Source: Anaplasma capra
GTDB lineage: Bacteria; Pseudomonadota; Alphaproteobacteria; Rickettsiales; Anaplasmataceae
Length of the DNA: 64,000 nucleotides
Direction of reading: 5' to 3'
Assembly: GCF_025628805.1 (NCBI RefSeq)
Contig: NZ_JAOTBG010000001.1
Span: 90,281-154,280 of the forward strand
The notes beneath the pieces are model-generated. The model saw only the letters and a program-made list of their open reading frames with translations, did no database searches and was not told the origin of the DNA. Made by a program: the position numbers and the translations under genes. Positions 10,082 through 19,671 of this stretch are shown here, piece after piece. Positions within the stretch are counted from its first letter, which is position 1; each line of letters opens with the position of its first letter.

Positions 10082-10696
10082 TTATACACCCGCAGCCTCA
10101 AGCCCCTTCAACGCGAAATCCCAGTCTATTAGGTGCTCAAGAAAAACATCCACATACTTCTTGCGAACGTTTAGGTAATCTAGATAATAAGCATGCTCCC
10201 ACACATCCATAGCTAACACGGGGTGGTGCCCTGGAGTTAATAAAGGGGAGTCCGCATTTGGAGTGCTCACAATCTTCAAGCTGCCAGAGTTCTTGTCATA
10301 AAGCAGCCACGTCCACCCACTACCAAAATGCCCAACGCCGCTGGCAGCGAAAGCATCCATGAACTCCTTCACGCCCCCAAAATTATCACTCAGCATCTTA
10401 GCTAGCCTTTCCGGAGGGTTGCCCCCTCCACCCCTCTTCATAGATTTCCAGTAAAAATCATGGTTCCACACCTGAGCAGCATTGTTAAATATCGCCCTAG
10501 TATTACTAGAACCGTGCGCCTTAGTAATTATCTTCTCGAGATCACCATTACCCATTCCTTCAAACTCGGTACCAACTACGAGTCTGTTCAACGCGTCGAC
10601 ATAAGCTTTGTGGTGCCCGTTGTAGTGGCGGTCCAGCAGCTTATCTGAGATGTGTGGCTCCAAGCTTTGATACGGGAGGCTAGATAGTTCAAACAT
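10082..10696 (-). CDS. sodB: Superoxide dismutase (Fe)
   Basis: 204 residues from the ATG at 10696, giving the family start MFELSSLPY; an ATG four codons upstream (10708) is the alternative. Metal ligands are visible in HYNGHHKAY, WNHDFYW and DVWEHAYYLDY. The Gln in AAQVWNH is the iron-type signature, where manganese enzymes have Gly. The enzyme converts superoxide to peroxide and oxygen and protects against host oxidative burst. It is the first gene of the secretion operon; a promoter-like pair at 10728-10756 lies just upstream and supports the short start. The coupling of sodB to virB genes is an Anaplasmataceae trait, presumably giving shared regulation. Confidence 0.97.
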   Translation of the reverse strand: MFELSSLPYQSLEPHISDKLLDRHYNGHHKAYVDALNRLVVGTEFEGMGNGDLEKIITKAHGSSNTRAIFNNAAQVWNHDFYWKSMKRGGGGNPPERLAKMLSDNFGGVKEFMDAFAASGVGHFGSGWTWLLYDKNSGSLKIVSTPNADSPLLTPGHHPVLAMDVWEHAYYLDYLNVRKKYVDVFLEHLIDWDFALKGLEAAGV

Positions 10697-10727
10697 TCTT
10701 GCAATCATTTTAAGACAAATCCCGTCA

Positions 10728-10756
10728 TGTATACCAACTACACAACAAAACTTCAA
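10728..10756 (-). promoter_or_regulatory. Candidate sigma-70 promoter for sodB-virB operon
   Basis: On the minus strand, TTGAAG (10756-10751) and TATACA (10733-10728) are separated by exactly 17 bp. The expected transcript start is about 10721, some 25 nt before the sodB ATG at 10696. Each hexamer matches 4 of 6 consensus bases. No other good pair was seen close to sodB. Confidence 0.4.
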
Positions 10757-11156
10757 CACCTAAGCCAACAACGAATGCGTCGCAACACAGCAATTTCGCA
10801 AACTCAAAGATTTGACCACATAAAATGCATAGTCCCTGAACACAAATGTACTGGTGCAGCTCCACAAAAAACCATTCGCACATTGCCTACTGTTCGAGGC
10901 GTGATATTGTTCGAGATTGATTCCAGGAATATTGTTATCAAAATCGCGGGGCTTAAGTATAGATCATACCACACACAAGTATTCTTCGCCTCATACACCG
11001 TGCAATGGACGCGGGAGCATAAACTCTCGGTGTTCACGGACCAGCATTCCGTTAAAATCCTTTGTAATGATGTTGTAAAGAATGTAGCATTGGTGCGCCC
11101 TCTTGGCAGCACGCTTTGTCCTAGATGGCTGCATCACTACCTTTGCTAACGTCCTT
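10757..11156. other. Divergent intergenic region, sodB to pstA
   Basis: About 400 bp between two divergently transcribed genes. Open frames cross it on both strands but they lack family resemblance and ribosome-binding sites, and they overlap each other, so I regard them as chance. It should carry the pstA promoter; I could not pick a convincing hexamer pair for it. No repeat or RNA gene was recognised. Confidence 0.5.
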
Positions 11157-12404
11157 ATGGAAAAAGATCCAACAAAACTGCTCAAACACCATCGCAAGAG
11201 TGTCCGGATATTCCTCAGAAGCAAGAAAGATAGACTTCTTTCAGTGATATCCCTGGGCGCACTGGGTATTTCAGTTGGCATGCTGATTTTCGTGCTATGT
11301 AGCATAGTCAATGATGGATACAAGGCGTTGACCACCACAAAGATCTTACTCTCCTTTGATGAGATTGAAAGCGTAGATCCGGGTGACAGCAGATTCAGAA
11401 TTGTGTGTATGCAACACATACAAAGCGCGCTGGAGAAGATTATTCAGAATTCAGTTGACCTAAGCGACCACACAACAAAAAGGATTGCGCACAGTGTAAT
11501 CAGCGAAACTGCCCACTACGATCTTGCAAGGCTCATCAAAAAGAACGCTAAATTGAGCGGTGCTAGCCTCTGGTTCAACGCTTCGAGTGATTTTACCGGT
11601 AGCCCGCGCGGAAGCAGTGAAATATACGACGCAATAATGCAAAGGCTCATTGACGAGGGTAGGATCAGGAGCTTCTTTAATTATTCTCTATTTACCAACT
11701 CACATTCGAAAGTCCCAGAAAGTGCGGGCATAATCGGAGCCCTCATCGGCTCTTTGCTAACAATAACGGTCTGCCTAGCCGTTGCAATACCGGTGGGAGT
11801 CATGAGCGGAATCTGTATGCAAGAGCTGCTGAAAAGGGGAAAATTGGCTTCTATGATCGAGGTAAGCATAAACAATTTATCTTCAGTCCCCTCAATCATC
11901 TTCGGGGTGCTCGGACTGATAGTATACCTCAATATCTTCGGGGTTCCGAGATCGTCAGCGCTGGCCGGGGGCCTAACTTTATCCATCATGATACTGCCCA
12001 ATCTGATTATAAGCACCAGACAGGCCTTTGCTGCAGTGCCAGAGTCAGTGAAGCAGGCAGCTTTTGCCTTGGGAGCGTCGGAGATGCAGGTTATAATGCA
12101 TCACTCATTTCCAATAGCGCTACCAGCCGTGGTGCAGGGCGTTATAGTGAGCGTAGCCAGGATAATAGGCGAGTCTTCTCCGCTTATCATGATAGGCATG
12201 GTTGCATTTGTCGTTGATCTACCCAAAACCTTCCTTGATCCCGCCAGCGTTCTGCCAGTGCAAATATATATCTGGGCGAACAATTCCAATGTTGAGTTCA
12301 CAAAAATATCTGCAATCGCGATACTGGCGCTGCTCATCATACTCCTAATACTCAACATGATAGCCGACCTGATAAAGAAACGGTTTGACAATTTCTCGTT
12401 CTAG
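11157..12404 (+). CDS. pstA: Phosphate ABC transporter permease PstA
   Basis: 415 residues from the ATG at 11157 (MEKDPTKLL); the frame is open to a TTG at 11103, but the ATG is more natural. There is one membrane segment at about residues 30-55, a long extracytoplasmic loop at about 60-190, then the binding-protein-dependent permease domain with five hydrophobic segments. The ABC-interaction (EAA) loop is near ALGASEMQVIMHH at about residues 305-317. The long loop is typical of alphaproteobacterial PstA, which is longer than the E. coli protein. With PstC, PstS and the ATPase PstB it imports inorganic phosphate. The neighbours are unrelated; pstB lies about 48 kb away at 60735-61493, and pstC and pstS are not in the window. 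Confidence 0.93.
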   Translation: MEKDPTKLLKHHRKSVRIFLRSKKDRLLSVISLGALGISVGMLIFVLCSIVNDGYKALTTTKILLSFDEIESVDPGDSRFRIVCMQHIQSALEKIIQNSVDLSDHTTKRIAHSVISETAHYDLARLIKKNAKLSGASLWFNASSDFTGSPRGSSEIYDAIMQRLIDEGRIRSFFNYSLFTNSHSKVPESAGIIGALIGSLLTITVCLAVAIPVGVMSGICMQELLKRGKLASMIEVSINNLSSVPSIIFGVLGLIVYLNIFGVPRSSALAGGLTLSIMILPNLIISTRQAFAAVPESVKQAAFALGASEMQVIMHHSFPIALPAVVQGVIVSVARIIGESSPLIMIGMVAFVVDLPKTFLDPASVLPVQIYIWANNSNVEFTKISAIAILALLIILLILNMIADLIKKRFDNFSF

Positions 12405-12582
12405 CAACCCGGATGCGAAGCTGGCCGGGAAGGTCGGTGCACAAAGCGACCGCTTTCATTCTTAATTTTCTGTATCCAACACATACGGAACTGAAGCTCA
12501 CTTCCAAAACATGGCCTCGCCCATGCAGACGCAAATCAAAAGTAATCCACAAAAGACAGGAAGCCTGCTGAAAAACACATAA

Positions 12583-12657
12583 CGCACTCGGCAGGACTCG
12601 AACCTGCGACCTCTACCTCCGGAGGGTAGCGCTCTATCCTGACTGAGCTACGAATGC
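12583..12657 (-). tRNA. tRNA-Arg (anticodon CCG)
   Basis: On the minus strand the acceptor arm GCATTCG (12657-12651) pairs with CGAGTGC (12590-12584), with discriminator G at 12583. The D arm is GCTC/GAGC, the anticodon arm CTACC/GGTAG has loop CTCCGGA giving anticodon CCG, and the T arm GCAGG/CCTGC has loop TTCGAGT. CCA is not encoded. It starts only 9 nt after the lipA stop on the same strand, so it may be processed from a lipA read-through transcript. Confidence 0.97.
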
Positions 12658-12666
12658 ACAATAACC

Positions 12667-13554
12667 CTACCCGTTCATCCCGGAACGCGCCAGTCGCATT
12701 TCCTTTAGTTTTTGGAAATCATCCTCAGCATGATAAGAAGACCTGGCAAGTGGACTCGCCGCGACCATGGAAAACCCCTTGGCGTATGCCACAAGCTTGT
12801 ACTGTTCAAACTCCGACGGAGGAACATAACGATGCACTGCGATGTTATTCTTCGTTGGCTGCAAATATTGCCCCATAACTATGAAGTCCACCCCAGCACA
12901 TCTCAAGTCATCCATAACTTGATGTACTTCCTCTTTGGACTCACCCAGCCCAAGCATCAGCCCGGACTTTGTAAACACCCCCGGACTTTTGTCCTTGATC
13001 TCTTTAAGTAAGTTCAGGGAGTTAAAATACTTAGCCTTCGGCCGCACCCTGGAATAAAGCCTGGGCACAGTCTCCAAATTATGGTTGTACACATCCGGAC
13101 GTGCAGAAGCAATAACGTCTATGGCGCATGGCTTGCCGAGAAAGTCTGGAGTAAGAATTTCTATGGTAACCGAGTCATCACGCCTTCTTATCTCTCTTAC
13201 ACATTTAGCAAAGTGGCTCGCGCCACCATCCGGTAGGTCATCCCTATCCACAGAAGTGATGACAACATGCTTCAAGCCAAGCTTACCAATGGCAGCACCC
13301 ACCCTCTCAGGTTCATCAGGATCCAAAGCATTGGGTACGCCGACACTAACATTACAAAACGCGCACGCCCTTGTACACACAGAACCCATGATCATGATGG
13401 TGGCATGCCGCTTATTCCAGCACTCCCCTATGTTGGGGCACGCAGCCTCCTCACAAACCGTGTTGAGCCCATAGTGGCGCACAAGCTCGGCGACTTCCCC
13501 AAAGACTTCACCGCCCGGCATCTTCACTCTGAGCCAATCGGGCTTATTTTCCAT
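12667..13554 (-). CDS. lipA: Lipoyl synthase (radical SAM)
   Basis: 295 residues from the ATG at 13554 ([11 protein letters not shown]), the family start; the open frame continues to 13608, but a promoter sits there. The auxiliary cluster cysteines are in [12 protein letters not shown], the radical-SAM motif is CTRACAFC, and the C-terminal serine motif is near SSYHAED. It inserts two sulfurs into octanoyl groups on the 2-oxoacid dehydrogenases and on the glycine cleavage H protein. It stands alone, followed at 9 nt by tRNA-Arg. Confidence 0.97.
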   Translation of the reverse strand: MENKPDWLRVKMPGGEVFGEVAELVRHYGLNTVCEEAACPNIGECWNKRHATIMIMGSVCTRACAFCNVSVGVPNALDPDEPERVGAAIGKLGLKHVVITSVDRDDLPDGGASHFAKCVREIRRRDDSVTIEILTPDFLGKPCAIDVIASARPDVYNHNLETVPRLYSRVRPKAKYFNSLNLLKEIKDKSPGVFTKSGLMLGLGESKEEVHQVMDDLRCAGVDFIVMGQYLQPTKNNIAVHRYVPPSEFEQYKLVAYAKGFSMVAASPLARSSYHAEDDFQKLKEMRLARSGMNG

Positions 13555-13579
13555 ACTGATCAACAACAGACTACCCAAG

Positions 13580-13608
13580 AGCGTAGTAAAAACTGCGACA
13601 CTTGTCAA
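13580..13608 (-). promoter_or_regulatory. Candidate sigma-70 promoter for lipA
   Basis: On the minus strand a perfect -35 TTGACA (13608-13603) is followed after 17 bp by TACGCT (13585-13580), which keeps only the TA...T core of the -10 box. The predicted start is about 13573, some 20 nt ahead of the lipA ATG. Confidence 0.45.
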
Positions 13609-13775
13609 CTTATCAGCCCAGAAGACATGCGGCCATCTAAAGGAAAAATTTACGCGATTTCGAAGCAGAAGCGGGGGATAACACTAGAGCAGTTACCCGG
13701 ATAAACAACCCACGCTTACTGGTGCGACAACAAGGGAACTGAGGATTAAGGCGCACCCACTCCAAAGTTATTCCA

Positions 13776-15218
13776 CTACCTATGAACTTGAACTTGCTGC
13801 TCCACAACAATAGCCCTTTGCACCGTTACATCCTCAAGCACTGCTCCACCTCTCGTAAGGGGCTTAATACTTGCTGCAGTAAATTCAAATGCGCAACTGA
13901 TGCTGCGTGAGTTGTACGGGGAGTGTTGAGTTTCGTGGTGAGATCCACGAACAAACTCCAAACCAGAACAATATGAGGACCCCTCTCCAGTTATGCCGCG
14001 TGAGACCCCACTTTCTACTCGGTCACGGGAGGCGTGGACCCGTGGCGCGCTGGCCTCTCTGGATGCATGTTCATGGGTCACGTTACGAACGTGGGCATTA
14101 GTTCCAAGTGCACTTAAACCATGTGCGGTGCCGTCAAGGGTTCTGCCAAAGACATCACGCGCAGCCACAACGAGCCCCATGGCGATATTGTGCAGCACAG
14201 CACCCACAAGTAGAGCAAGGCGGGCAAATATCCCGCTTTCCTGCGCGGCACCGTACGTGTGCCCGTGAGTGCCCAAATTTGGACCAGCAAAGATAAAAAG
14301 TCCCCTGTCAGCAGAAATGCCTAATTCTTTGAAATTTGTGCGTCCCATCGATAGGGCATCAGCCGAGCGGTGATCTAGAACGCATGCGTAAGGAACATTA
14401 TGCTTCAGGGAGAATTCTGCAGCCGCGTGAGCGATTTCTCTTTTTATCCCGTCATGTGCTATGTTGTCCACATCGAAGAGGCGACCTAGCTTTCTACTCA
14501 AGGCAATATATCCCTCCTCGGCACGTATCGGAGATGGGTCCCGACAAAGATCCAGGGACGCTCCAGCGAGAGTATGCGCAACTAGCATCATAAAAAGTAT
14601 GTGATGGTCAGCACCTTGTCGCCTGTCCATAATCTGCAACTGCATCCTGAGCTGAGTTAAGAGCAGCAGTCTCTCCTGTAGTATCTGCCGCATTTTAGGA
14701 TCTAGTTCCTTTTCCAATGCCTCTCTGAGTTCAATGATCTGTCGCTCCAGCAAGTACCTTAAGTTTACGATTTTTCTATCAGTTATTTTTCTGAGAAAGG
14801 CCATAAGCGCCTCTGTGAGCGCCCTTTTGTTGCGCCTGCCCCGCAAATTCAAATTGTGGATCTGCGATTTGGCCTCCGGATCGTGATAAAGAAACGTTTC
14901 GTAAAATTCCTCAACAAATGCGAGTAGAAGCCCAAAGAGTGATCCACGAACTTCAAAGCCATTGCCCGGCAGAAAAACGTCTTCGGACAATTGATTATGA
15001 TCAGCCACCTCGGCCTTCATGCCCTCCTCGGAACCTTTTTCCTGTTCCTGTTGCTCCTTGAGTTTCTGAGCGTTTTGCGCAAACTCTTTAAACTTCTTCG
15101 TGAGCTCCTGTACATACTCTTCTGCGCTCAGGTCTTCCAACCTGATTTTTCCCCATGCTCTGAGACTATCCCCGTCATCATCGCGTCTTCCTTGAGCGGC
15201 GTATACGTCATCAAGCAT
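13776..15218 (-). CDS. Protein of unknown function (480 aa)
   Basis: I do not recognise this family. The start is the ATG at 15218, preceded by AAGGGA at 5 nt; an in-frame TTG lies at 15233. Residues about 30-75 are charged and Gln/Glu/Lys-rich (LKEQQEQEKGSEEG) and probably helical. About 140-200 form long Arg/Leu/Glu-rich helices. A hydrophobic stretch near 330-355 (LALLVGAVLHNIAMGLVVAA) could be one membrane segment or a buried helix. The C-terminal third is His/Ser/Arg-rich and low in complexity. There is no signal peptide and no catalytic motif I can name. It lies between lipA and another unknown gene on the same strand, about 210 nt downstream of that gene. A lineage-specific protein, possibly host-directed, is a guess. 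Confidence 0.8.
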   Translation of the reverse strand: MLDDVYAAQGRRDDDGDSLRAWGKIRLEDLSAEEYVQELTKKFKEFAQNAQKLKEQQEQEKGSEEGMKAEVADHNQLSEDVFLPGNGFEVRGSLFGLLLAFVEEFYETFLYHDPEAKSQIHNLNLRGRRNKRALTEALMAFLRKITDRKIVNLRYLLERQIIELREALEKELDPKMRQILQERLLLLTQLRMQLQIMDRRQGADHHILFMMLVAHTLAGASLDLCRDPSPIRAEEGYIALSRKLGRLFDVDNIAHDGIKREIAHAAAEFSLKHNVPYACVLDHRSADALSMGRTNFKELGISADRGLFIFAGPNLGTHGHTYGAAQESGIFARLALLVGAVLHNIAMGLVVAARDVFGRTLDGTAHGLSALGTNAHVRNVTHEHASREASAPRVHASRDRVESGVSRGITGEGSSYCSGLEFVRGSHHETQHSPYNSRSISCAFEFTAASIKPLTRGGAVLEDVTVQRAIVVEQQVQVHR

Positions 15219-15427
15219 AAGATCCCTTGGCAACCCATCAAAACCAGCGAAGGCAGGATTGTAAGCCCACGCAGTAAAAAATCACTGTATCAGCTATCCG
15301 CTTCCCAACCACAGGTAGGCACACAAAACACCTGGCGCTAGATCACCACACAGCAACACAGAAAATACGCATATAATAACACAAACGCATTAACATTTGG
15401 GATCGGAAACGCAACTAAGTATCTCAC

Positions 15428-18400
15428 TCACCGCACTAGAAAGTTTTGCCCTAAGGGCTCGTATTCACCGCCTATTTCACAACAAGACACGTTAGTAATC
15501 TCATTGCACCGCACAACACTATCCACACAAGAACTAGAAGATGCACTTCCCCCACACCACGCAAATTGCACTTGTCTGCTGTCACGGCGCGCCGTATAAG
15601 CCTCTTCAAGTTGAACAAAGTACTCCATATTGCCGTGAATCCGGCCCACGGACCTGGCGCTTCTTAGGATTGCTCTTATCTGGTGCACCTGAAAAATGGT
15701 ACAAATCAGATCCCCAACAGCGTTTATCGAAGACTTCACCTCCCTAAGTGCACGATCCCCATAAAAAAATGATGAACGATAAATACGGTGGTCCATCGCA
15801 GAAAACATGGTAGGCACTTCAGCAATGTCGGGAAATGGTGTTATTGACTGAAAAAATTCCCCCAACAGTGCGATTACATCTCGAAGGAAAATGCTTCTCC
15901 AAAAAAAAGACAAGAATTGTTCACTATAGTGCGTGCTGATGAAGAAGTCATACACGTCTATAACACCTATGGGCTGCGTAGCATAATTAGAAAACTTCGA
16001 ATAGTGATCAAAAAAGCGCTGAAATTCCTCGGCACCCGATAGTGCGGTCACTTGATACACCGCAAGAGATGCCAGCATAAGTTTTAACTCGCGAAAGCCG
16101 TTTGCAAAGCTCACAAGCCCATCTTTGAGCTCAGCAAGGTAAGACCTGGCACCCAGGCTTAATCCCACAAAGTTGGATACATTTCTTGCCATAAGCGACG
16201 GAGTTTCTAACAAAAGAAAATCCGGGCACATTATATTGAGAAACCTTCGGTAGCTTACGGTATCGCGTCTCCCAGAAACGCTTCTATCCATCGCATCAAG
16301 AATGCAACATGTATCCCTCAAATACGGGGAGAAATTGCTGCGCAAGTCGCATAGCGCAAAGTCTCTGCTCACTCTTCCACCGCCCAACAGAGTTTCCCTC
16401 CAACTTTGCAGGGTTAACACACAATCCATTAGGGACAGCGCACAACTCCTCTCGATCCCAGTGCCTGAAATAACCGCTTCATGACGCATCACAATTCCAG
16501 TGGAATCATACAAATCGAACATTGAAAGCGCCCAACGCAGAGCTGCGATTCTTTCGCCTACTTCCGATAGCGTGATCGATTGCCCGTGACTACGCGCCGC
16601 ATTTATAATAACTTTCACGTCTTCATGGTCTATTATGTTTCGCACAGTGCGGGAATCCCCACTGCTGCTGGCACCACATGCAGTAAGCTGTAATGTTTGC
16701 AAATTCACCGCGGTTACTCTGTCATAGACCTCCCTTCTAGCTGCATATGAATTAAATATATTCGCGTTGCGAGAACTGTTTCCTGTCCCAACACTAAGCC
16801 CCTCATGGTAGTTGTTGATCAAGAAGAAAAATTCCCCTCGAAGCCTTGAATAATTCTCTTCAAAAACCGTACATTGCGGCAGGCTAAGCGTCCCTCGAAA
16901 TTCACAAAGAAGACTCCTCACATCCGGCTTACACCCATACAACTCTTCCGCAATATCACGGGAAAGTGATCCGAGCGCATTAGGTAAACTTTGGCACTCA
17001 GCATATAGCTTTTCCACCAATGTTTGGATACATACATCCTGTGTGGCCGCCGTGCCGGTACTGTTGCAATGCGCTTCTTCCCCCAATTCCTGATCATCCG
17101 TAACAAGTAAATCGGGAGTGCTAGGACACTCTCCTCCATCCGTACACAACAGCTTCTCCAGCAATAGCAAACAGGCATTTTTAAATCCGTACAATCTGAC
17201 ATGTTCACAGGCGCTAATGAGTGCATTAAAAAGGTAGTCGCATACGTCATGAAATTTTCTAAAAATGAACCGAGTGACCTTGGATAAAAGCCCATAAAAC
17301 AGGATGAAGTCCAGTGTCCTAACAATAATTCCAGCAATACTAACAATAAGAGAAATCATCTTCTCTACCGCAGTGTCCAACCCAGCTACAACCACTACGC
17401 TATCGAATATTGAACGGAAAATATCCAGGGCCCCCTTGACAACAACGCCAGGTATAATCCCAAAATGGTCGAGCACTCTGCCAATCACTGCAACAGCAGA
17501 GCACAGTACCATAAAAAACCCCAGCACTGGATACCAAACCCATTTGTTCTTCCTAAGGAAAAATGTAGCCCGCTCCAAAAATCCCGGAATGTTGTGCTCA
17601 ATTCTGAAAGACGCACCAAGCATTTCTGCCTCGTAGTCACCCTCAACAAATCTGGATTCCATATCTGTAAGACGAAGACCACTGCGGATTACACGGGAAA
17701 ATTCCGTAAGTGGAATCATCATATTTTTGGCGCAAAGCCTGCCTTTGATCCCCCTTCCCCTATAACCTGAAGACGTTCTATACCTGGCTGGGTTGACCCA
17801 CGGCAACCAGAGAGAGTGAAAGGGGACCCAGCGCGACACTTTATACGCGGACTGCGCAACACTCAAGCCTATGCTGTAATCAACGTCCCTAATCCATTCA
17901 TGCCCATAGTTCTGTACTATTTTCCTCAAAAGCAGTAGCGTCCTATCTCGGGTGCACCCACTACTGAACATTTCTCCGAGAAGCTCATCACACTCCCTAT
18001 GATCACTTTTGTACTCAAAATCACACAAGAAGTCGCACAGCCTGTGAGATTTTACATGCCGAAAAAGCAGCTTATTTCTGACTTGAACATTCGCCCTCCA
18101 TGAGCCATCATTCAATCTCTCAAATAGTTGTGACAGCGTGTTTAAGCCAAGTAAAGACTCAATATTATGCACATCACCACAACAGAACGCGTTATTGGTG
18201 ACCGATGTGTGCCCGGTAACCTCATCCAACGAACCATACTCACCATTTACAAGCCCACGGTGAATCCTATTAAACAACGATATCCACTGACCTATATGCG
18301 TTGATATTTCTGAAACCTCCCCAAACGTAAATTTTATTATCGCATCCCTGTGAACGGTTCTCCCAATAACGAAAAAGTCGTGAATAGACAGAAGGCAGTC

Positions 18401-19570
18401 GATATCTCTAACAATACTCCCGTGAGTCTCCCTTAGGAAAAACGTCAATTCCTCTTCAGTCCACACTCGCTCATTTTCCTTAAGGCAGCTTATCATTGAT
18501 TCAATGATTGCGTTCATCCCTCTGAAATATTGCTGCGCTTGAAGCACACCCAATGGATTTAATCTTTCAAAAAAGACTTGGTTTTTCACCAGTAACTGCG
18601 CCTTCCTCAAGCTTATAACAGCCTTCCGTATTCCTGCAGCCCCATTGCTTATACCTGTATTAGCATTCCGAAGACGTCCGCAATAGCGCCGAACACGGCC
18701 AAAACGCTTCTTCAACCCGTGTGTTATACGCGCTCCTTGCCGCGCGTGAAGCTGGGACTCAATGCGAGACTTTACCGAGCTGTCACTTATAACCTCCCGA
18801 ATGATGACAAAGAAATCCTCGCAAGGAATTCTTATCTCTCTGACAGAGCCTTGTTCCCCGGCACCCGTTCCACCAGTTGCTGATTCTAAAAACTTCCTAA
18901 GACACTCTGCGGCAAACTCACGATTAGGTCTGGATTCGTCTCTATCCAGCACTTGCAATCTCATGGATACAGCTTCAAGCAGCAGGCTCTGCTCCCCTGC
19001 TTCCGTGTCCCTCATACTAAGCACATAACACCACCCGTCATCCAAAAAACGAAAGTGCTTCTGAAGCAACGCTGGATTTGGAAAGCAAAGTCGGATGTTC
19101 GAGCCCGTGAACGCGGCATCGGGCAATCTACCCGGATATGTGCCCTTGATATAGTTTATGCACTGCTGAAATTTCCCCCCTCCAGCACGCATATCGTGAA
19201 TGTAGTTATTGTGTATGTACGAGTACAGGTTCTCCCCATACTTTTGAAAGAGACTGGTGGATTCCAGCAATAAATAAGTTACTAGCCGGGTGTGGTACTC
19301 ATCACCAGATGCAGATGCCCGGATGGGGTTGCGTATAGCCGCTCTAAACCGCACAATGTCTGAGCTTTTAATTTTCACGCAATGCGTGCCAGGCGTGCTT
19401 GAGCAGATCGTGCCCGGAAACATGGAAAGAAGCGCAAAAAGCCTGTCACTCCTACAATCTACTTTGAAGTGAAAAGCATCGCAGCGCACCGGAGGACTCA
19501 CCGCAACCCTGACTGTAGCTTTTGCTAGAAAGTCTCCAACGCCTCTGTCCTTAACATTTCCTATCAACAC
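15428..19570 (-). CDS. Very large protein of unknown function (1380 aa)
   Basis: I recognise no family. The frame is uninterrupted for 1380 codons with a GTG at 19570 as its first start; no strong ribosome-binding site is visible, so the true start may be somewhat downstream. The protein is Cys-rich for a cytosolic bacterial protein. Residues about 280-330 are strongly basic. There are hydrophobic segments at about 670-695 (WVWYPVLGFFMVLCSAVAVIG) and about 735-775, consistent with a membrane hairpin between two large soluble halves. No signal peptide, ATPase motif or clear repeat is seen. The gene lies in a block of two unknown genes between lipA and pccA. Its size and lack of recognised family suggest an Anaplasmataceae-restricted protein; a role at the host interface is inference only. 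Confidence 0.8.
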   Translation of the reverse strand: MLIGNVKDRGVGDFLAKATVRVAVSPPVRCDAFHFKVDCRSDRLFALLSMFPGTICSSTPGTHCVKIKSSDIVRFRAAIRNPIRASASGDEYHTRLVTYLLLESTSLFQKYGENLYSYIHNNYIHDMRAGGGKFQQCINYIKGTYPGRLPDAAFTGSNIRLCFPNPALLQKHFRFLDDGWCYVLSMRDTEAGEQSLLLEAVSMRLQVLDRDESRPNREFAAECLRKFLESATGGTGAGEQGSVREIRIPCEDFFVIIREVISDSSVKSRIESQLHARQGARITHGLKKRFGRVRRYCGRLRNANTGISNGAAGIRKAVISLRKAQLLVKNQVFFERLNPLGVLQAQQYFRGMNAIIESMISCLKENERVWTEEELTFFLRETHGSIVRDIDCLLSIHDFFVIGRTVHRDAIIKFTFGEVSEISTHIGQWISLFNRIHRGLVNGEYGSLDEVTGHTSVTNNAFCCGDVHNIESLLGLNTLSQLFERLNDGSWRANVQVRNKLLFRHVKSHRLCDFLCDFEYKSDHRECDELLGEMFSSGCTRDRTLLLLRKIVQNYGHEWIRDVDYSIGLSVAQSAYKVSRWVPFHSLWLPWVNPARYRTSSGYRGRGIKGRLCAKNMMIPLTEFSRVIRSGLRLTDMESRFVEGDYEAEMLGASFRIEHNIPGFLERATFFLRKNKWVWYPVLGFFMVLCSAVAVIGRVLDHFGIIPGVVVKGALDIFRSIFDSVVVVAGLDTAVEKMISLIVSIAGIIVRTLDFILFYGLLSKVTRFIFRKFHDVCDYLFNALISACEHVRLYGFKNACLLLLEKLLCTDGGECPSTPDLLVTDDQELGEEAHCNSTGTAATQDVCIQTLVEKLYAECQSLPNALGSLSRDIAEELYGCKPDVRSLLCEFRGTLSLPQCTVFEENYSRLRGEFFFLINNYHEGLSVGTGNSSRNANIFNSYAARREVYDRVTAVNLQTLQLTACGASSSGDSRTVRNIIDHEDVKVIINAARSHGQSITLSEVGERIAALRWALSMFDLYDSTGIVMRHEAVISGTGIERSCALSLMDCVLTLQSWRETLLGGGRVSRDFALCDLRSNFSPYLRDTCCILDAMDRSVSGRRDTVSYRRFLNIMCPDFLLLETPSLMARNVSNFVGLSLGARSYLAELKDGLVSFANGFRELKLMLASLAVYQVTALSGAEEFQRFFDHYSKFSNYATQPIGVIDVYDFFISTHYSEQFLSFFWRSIFLRDVIALLGEFFQSITPFPDIAEVPTMFSAMDHRIYRSSFFYGDRALREVKSSINAVGDLICTIFQVHQIRAILRSARSVGRIHGNMEYFVQLEEAYTARRDSRQVQFAWCGGSASSSSCVDSVVRCNEITNVSCCEIGGEYEPLGQNFLVR

Positions 19571-19575
19571 TACAA

Positions 19576-19662
19576 GCTACCCAAAATGATTAGCGTAAAA
19601 CAAACACAAGCAATCGAACACGGTGCTGATGGGGATTTGTAAACTGGGCAATTTTGGGTAGC
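19576..19662. repeat. Perfect 12-bp inverted repeat, 63-nt spacer
   Basis: GCTACCCAAAAT at 19576-19587 and its exact reverse complement ATTTTGGGTAGC at 19651-19662 nearly fill the 101-bp gap between the start of the 1380-aa gene and the pccA stop. On the minus strand it would form a long-armed stem-loop just after pccA. There is no T-tract after the second arm, so it is not a classic terminator. It could be a processing or attenuation structure, or a protein site. Confidence 0.6.
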
Positions 19663-19671
19663 AAGAAGCCA

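Noticed and set aside
10727..11149. A 140-codon plus-strand frame, with overlapping minus-strand frames, between sodB and pstA
   Set aside because: No ribosome-binding site, no family resemblance, and competing frames cover the same DNA; it also crosses the sodB promoter candidate. It looks like chance openness.
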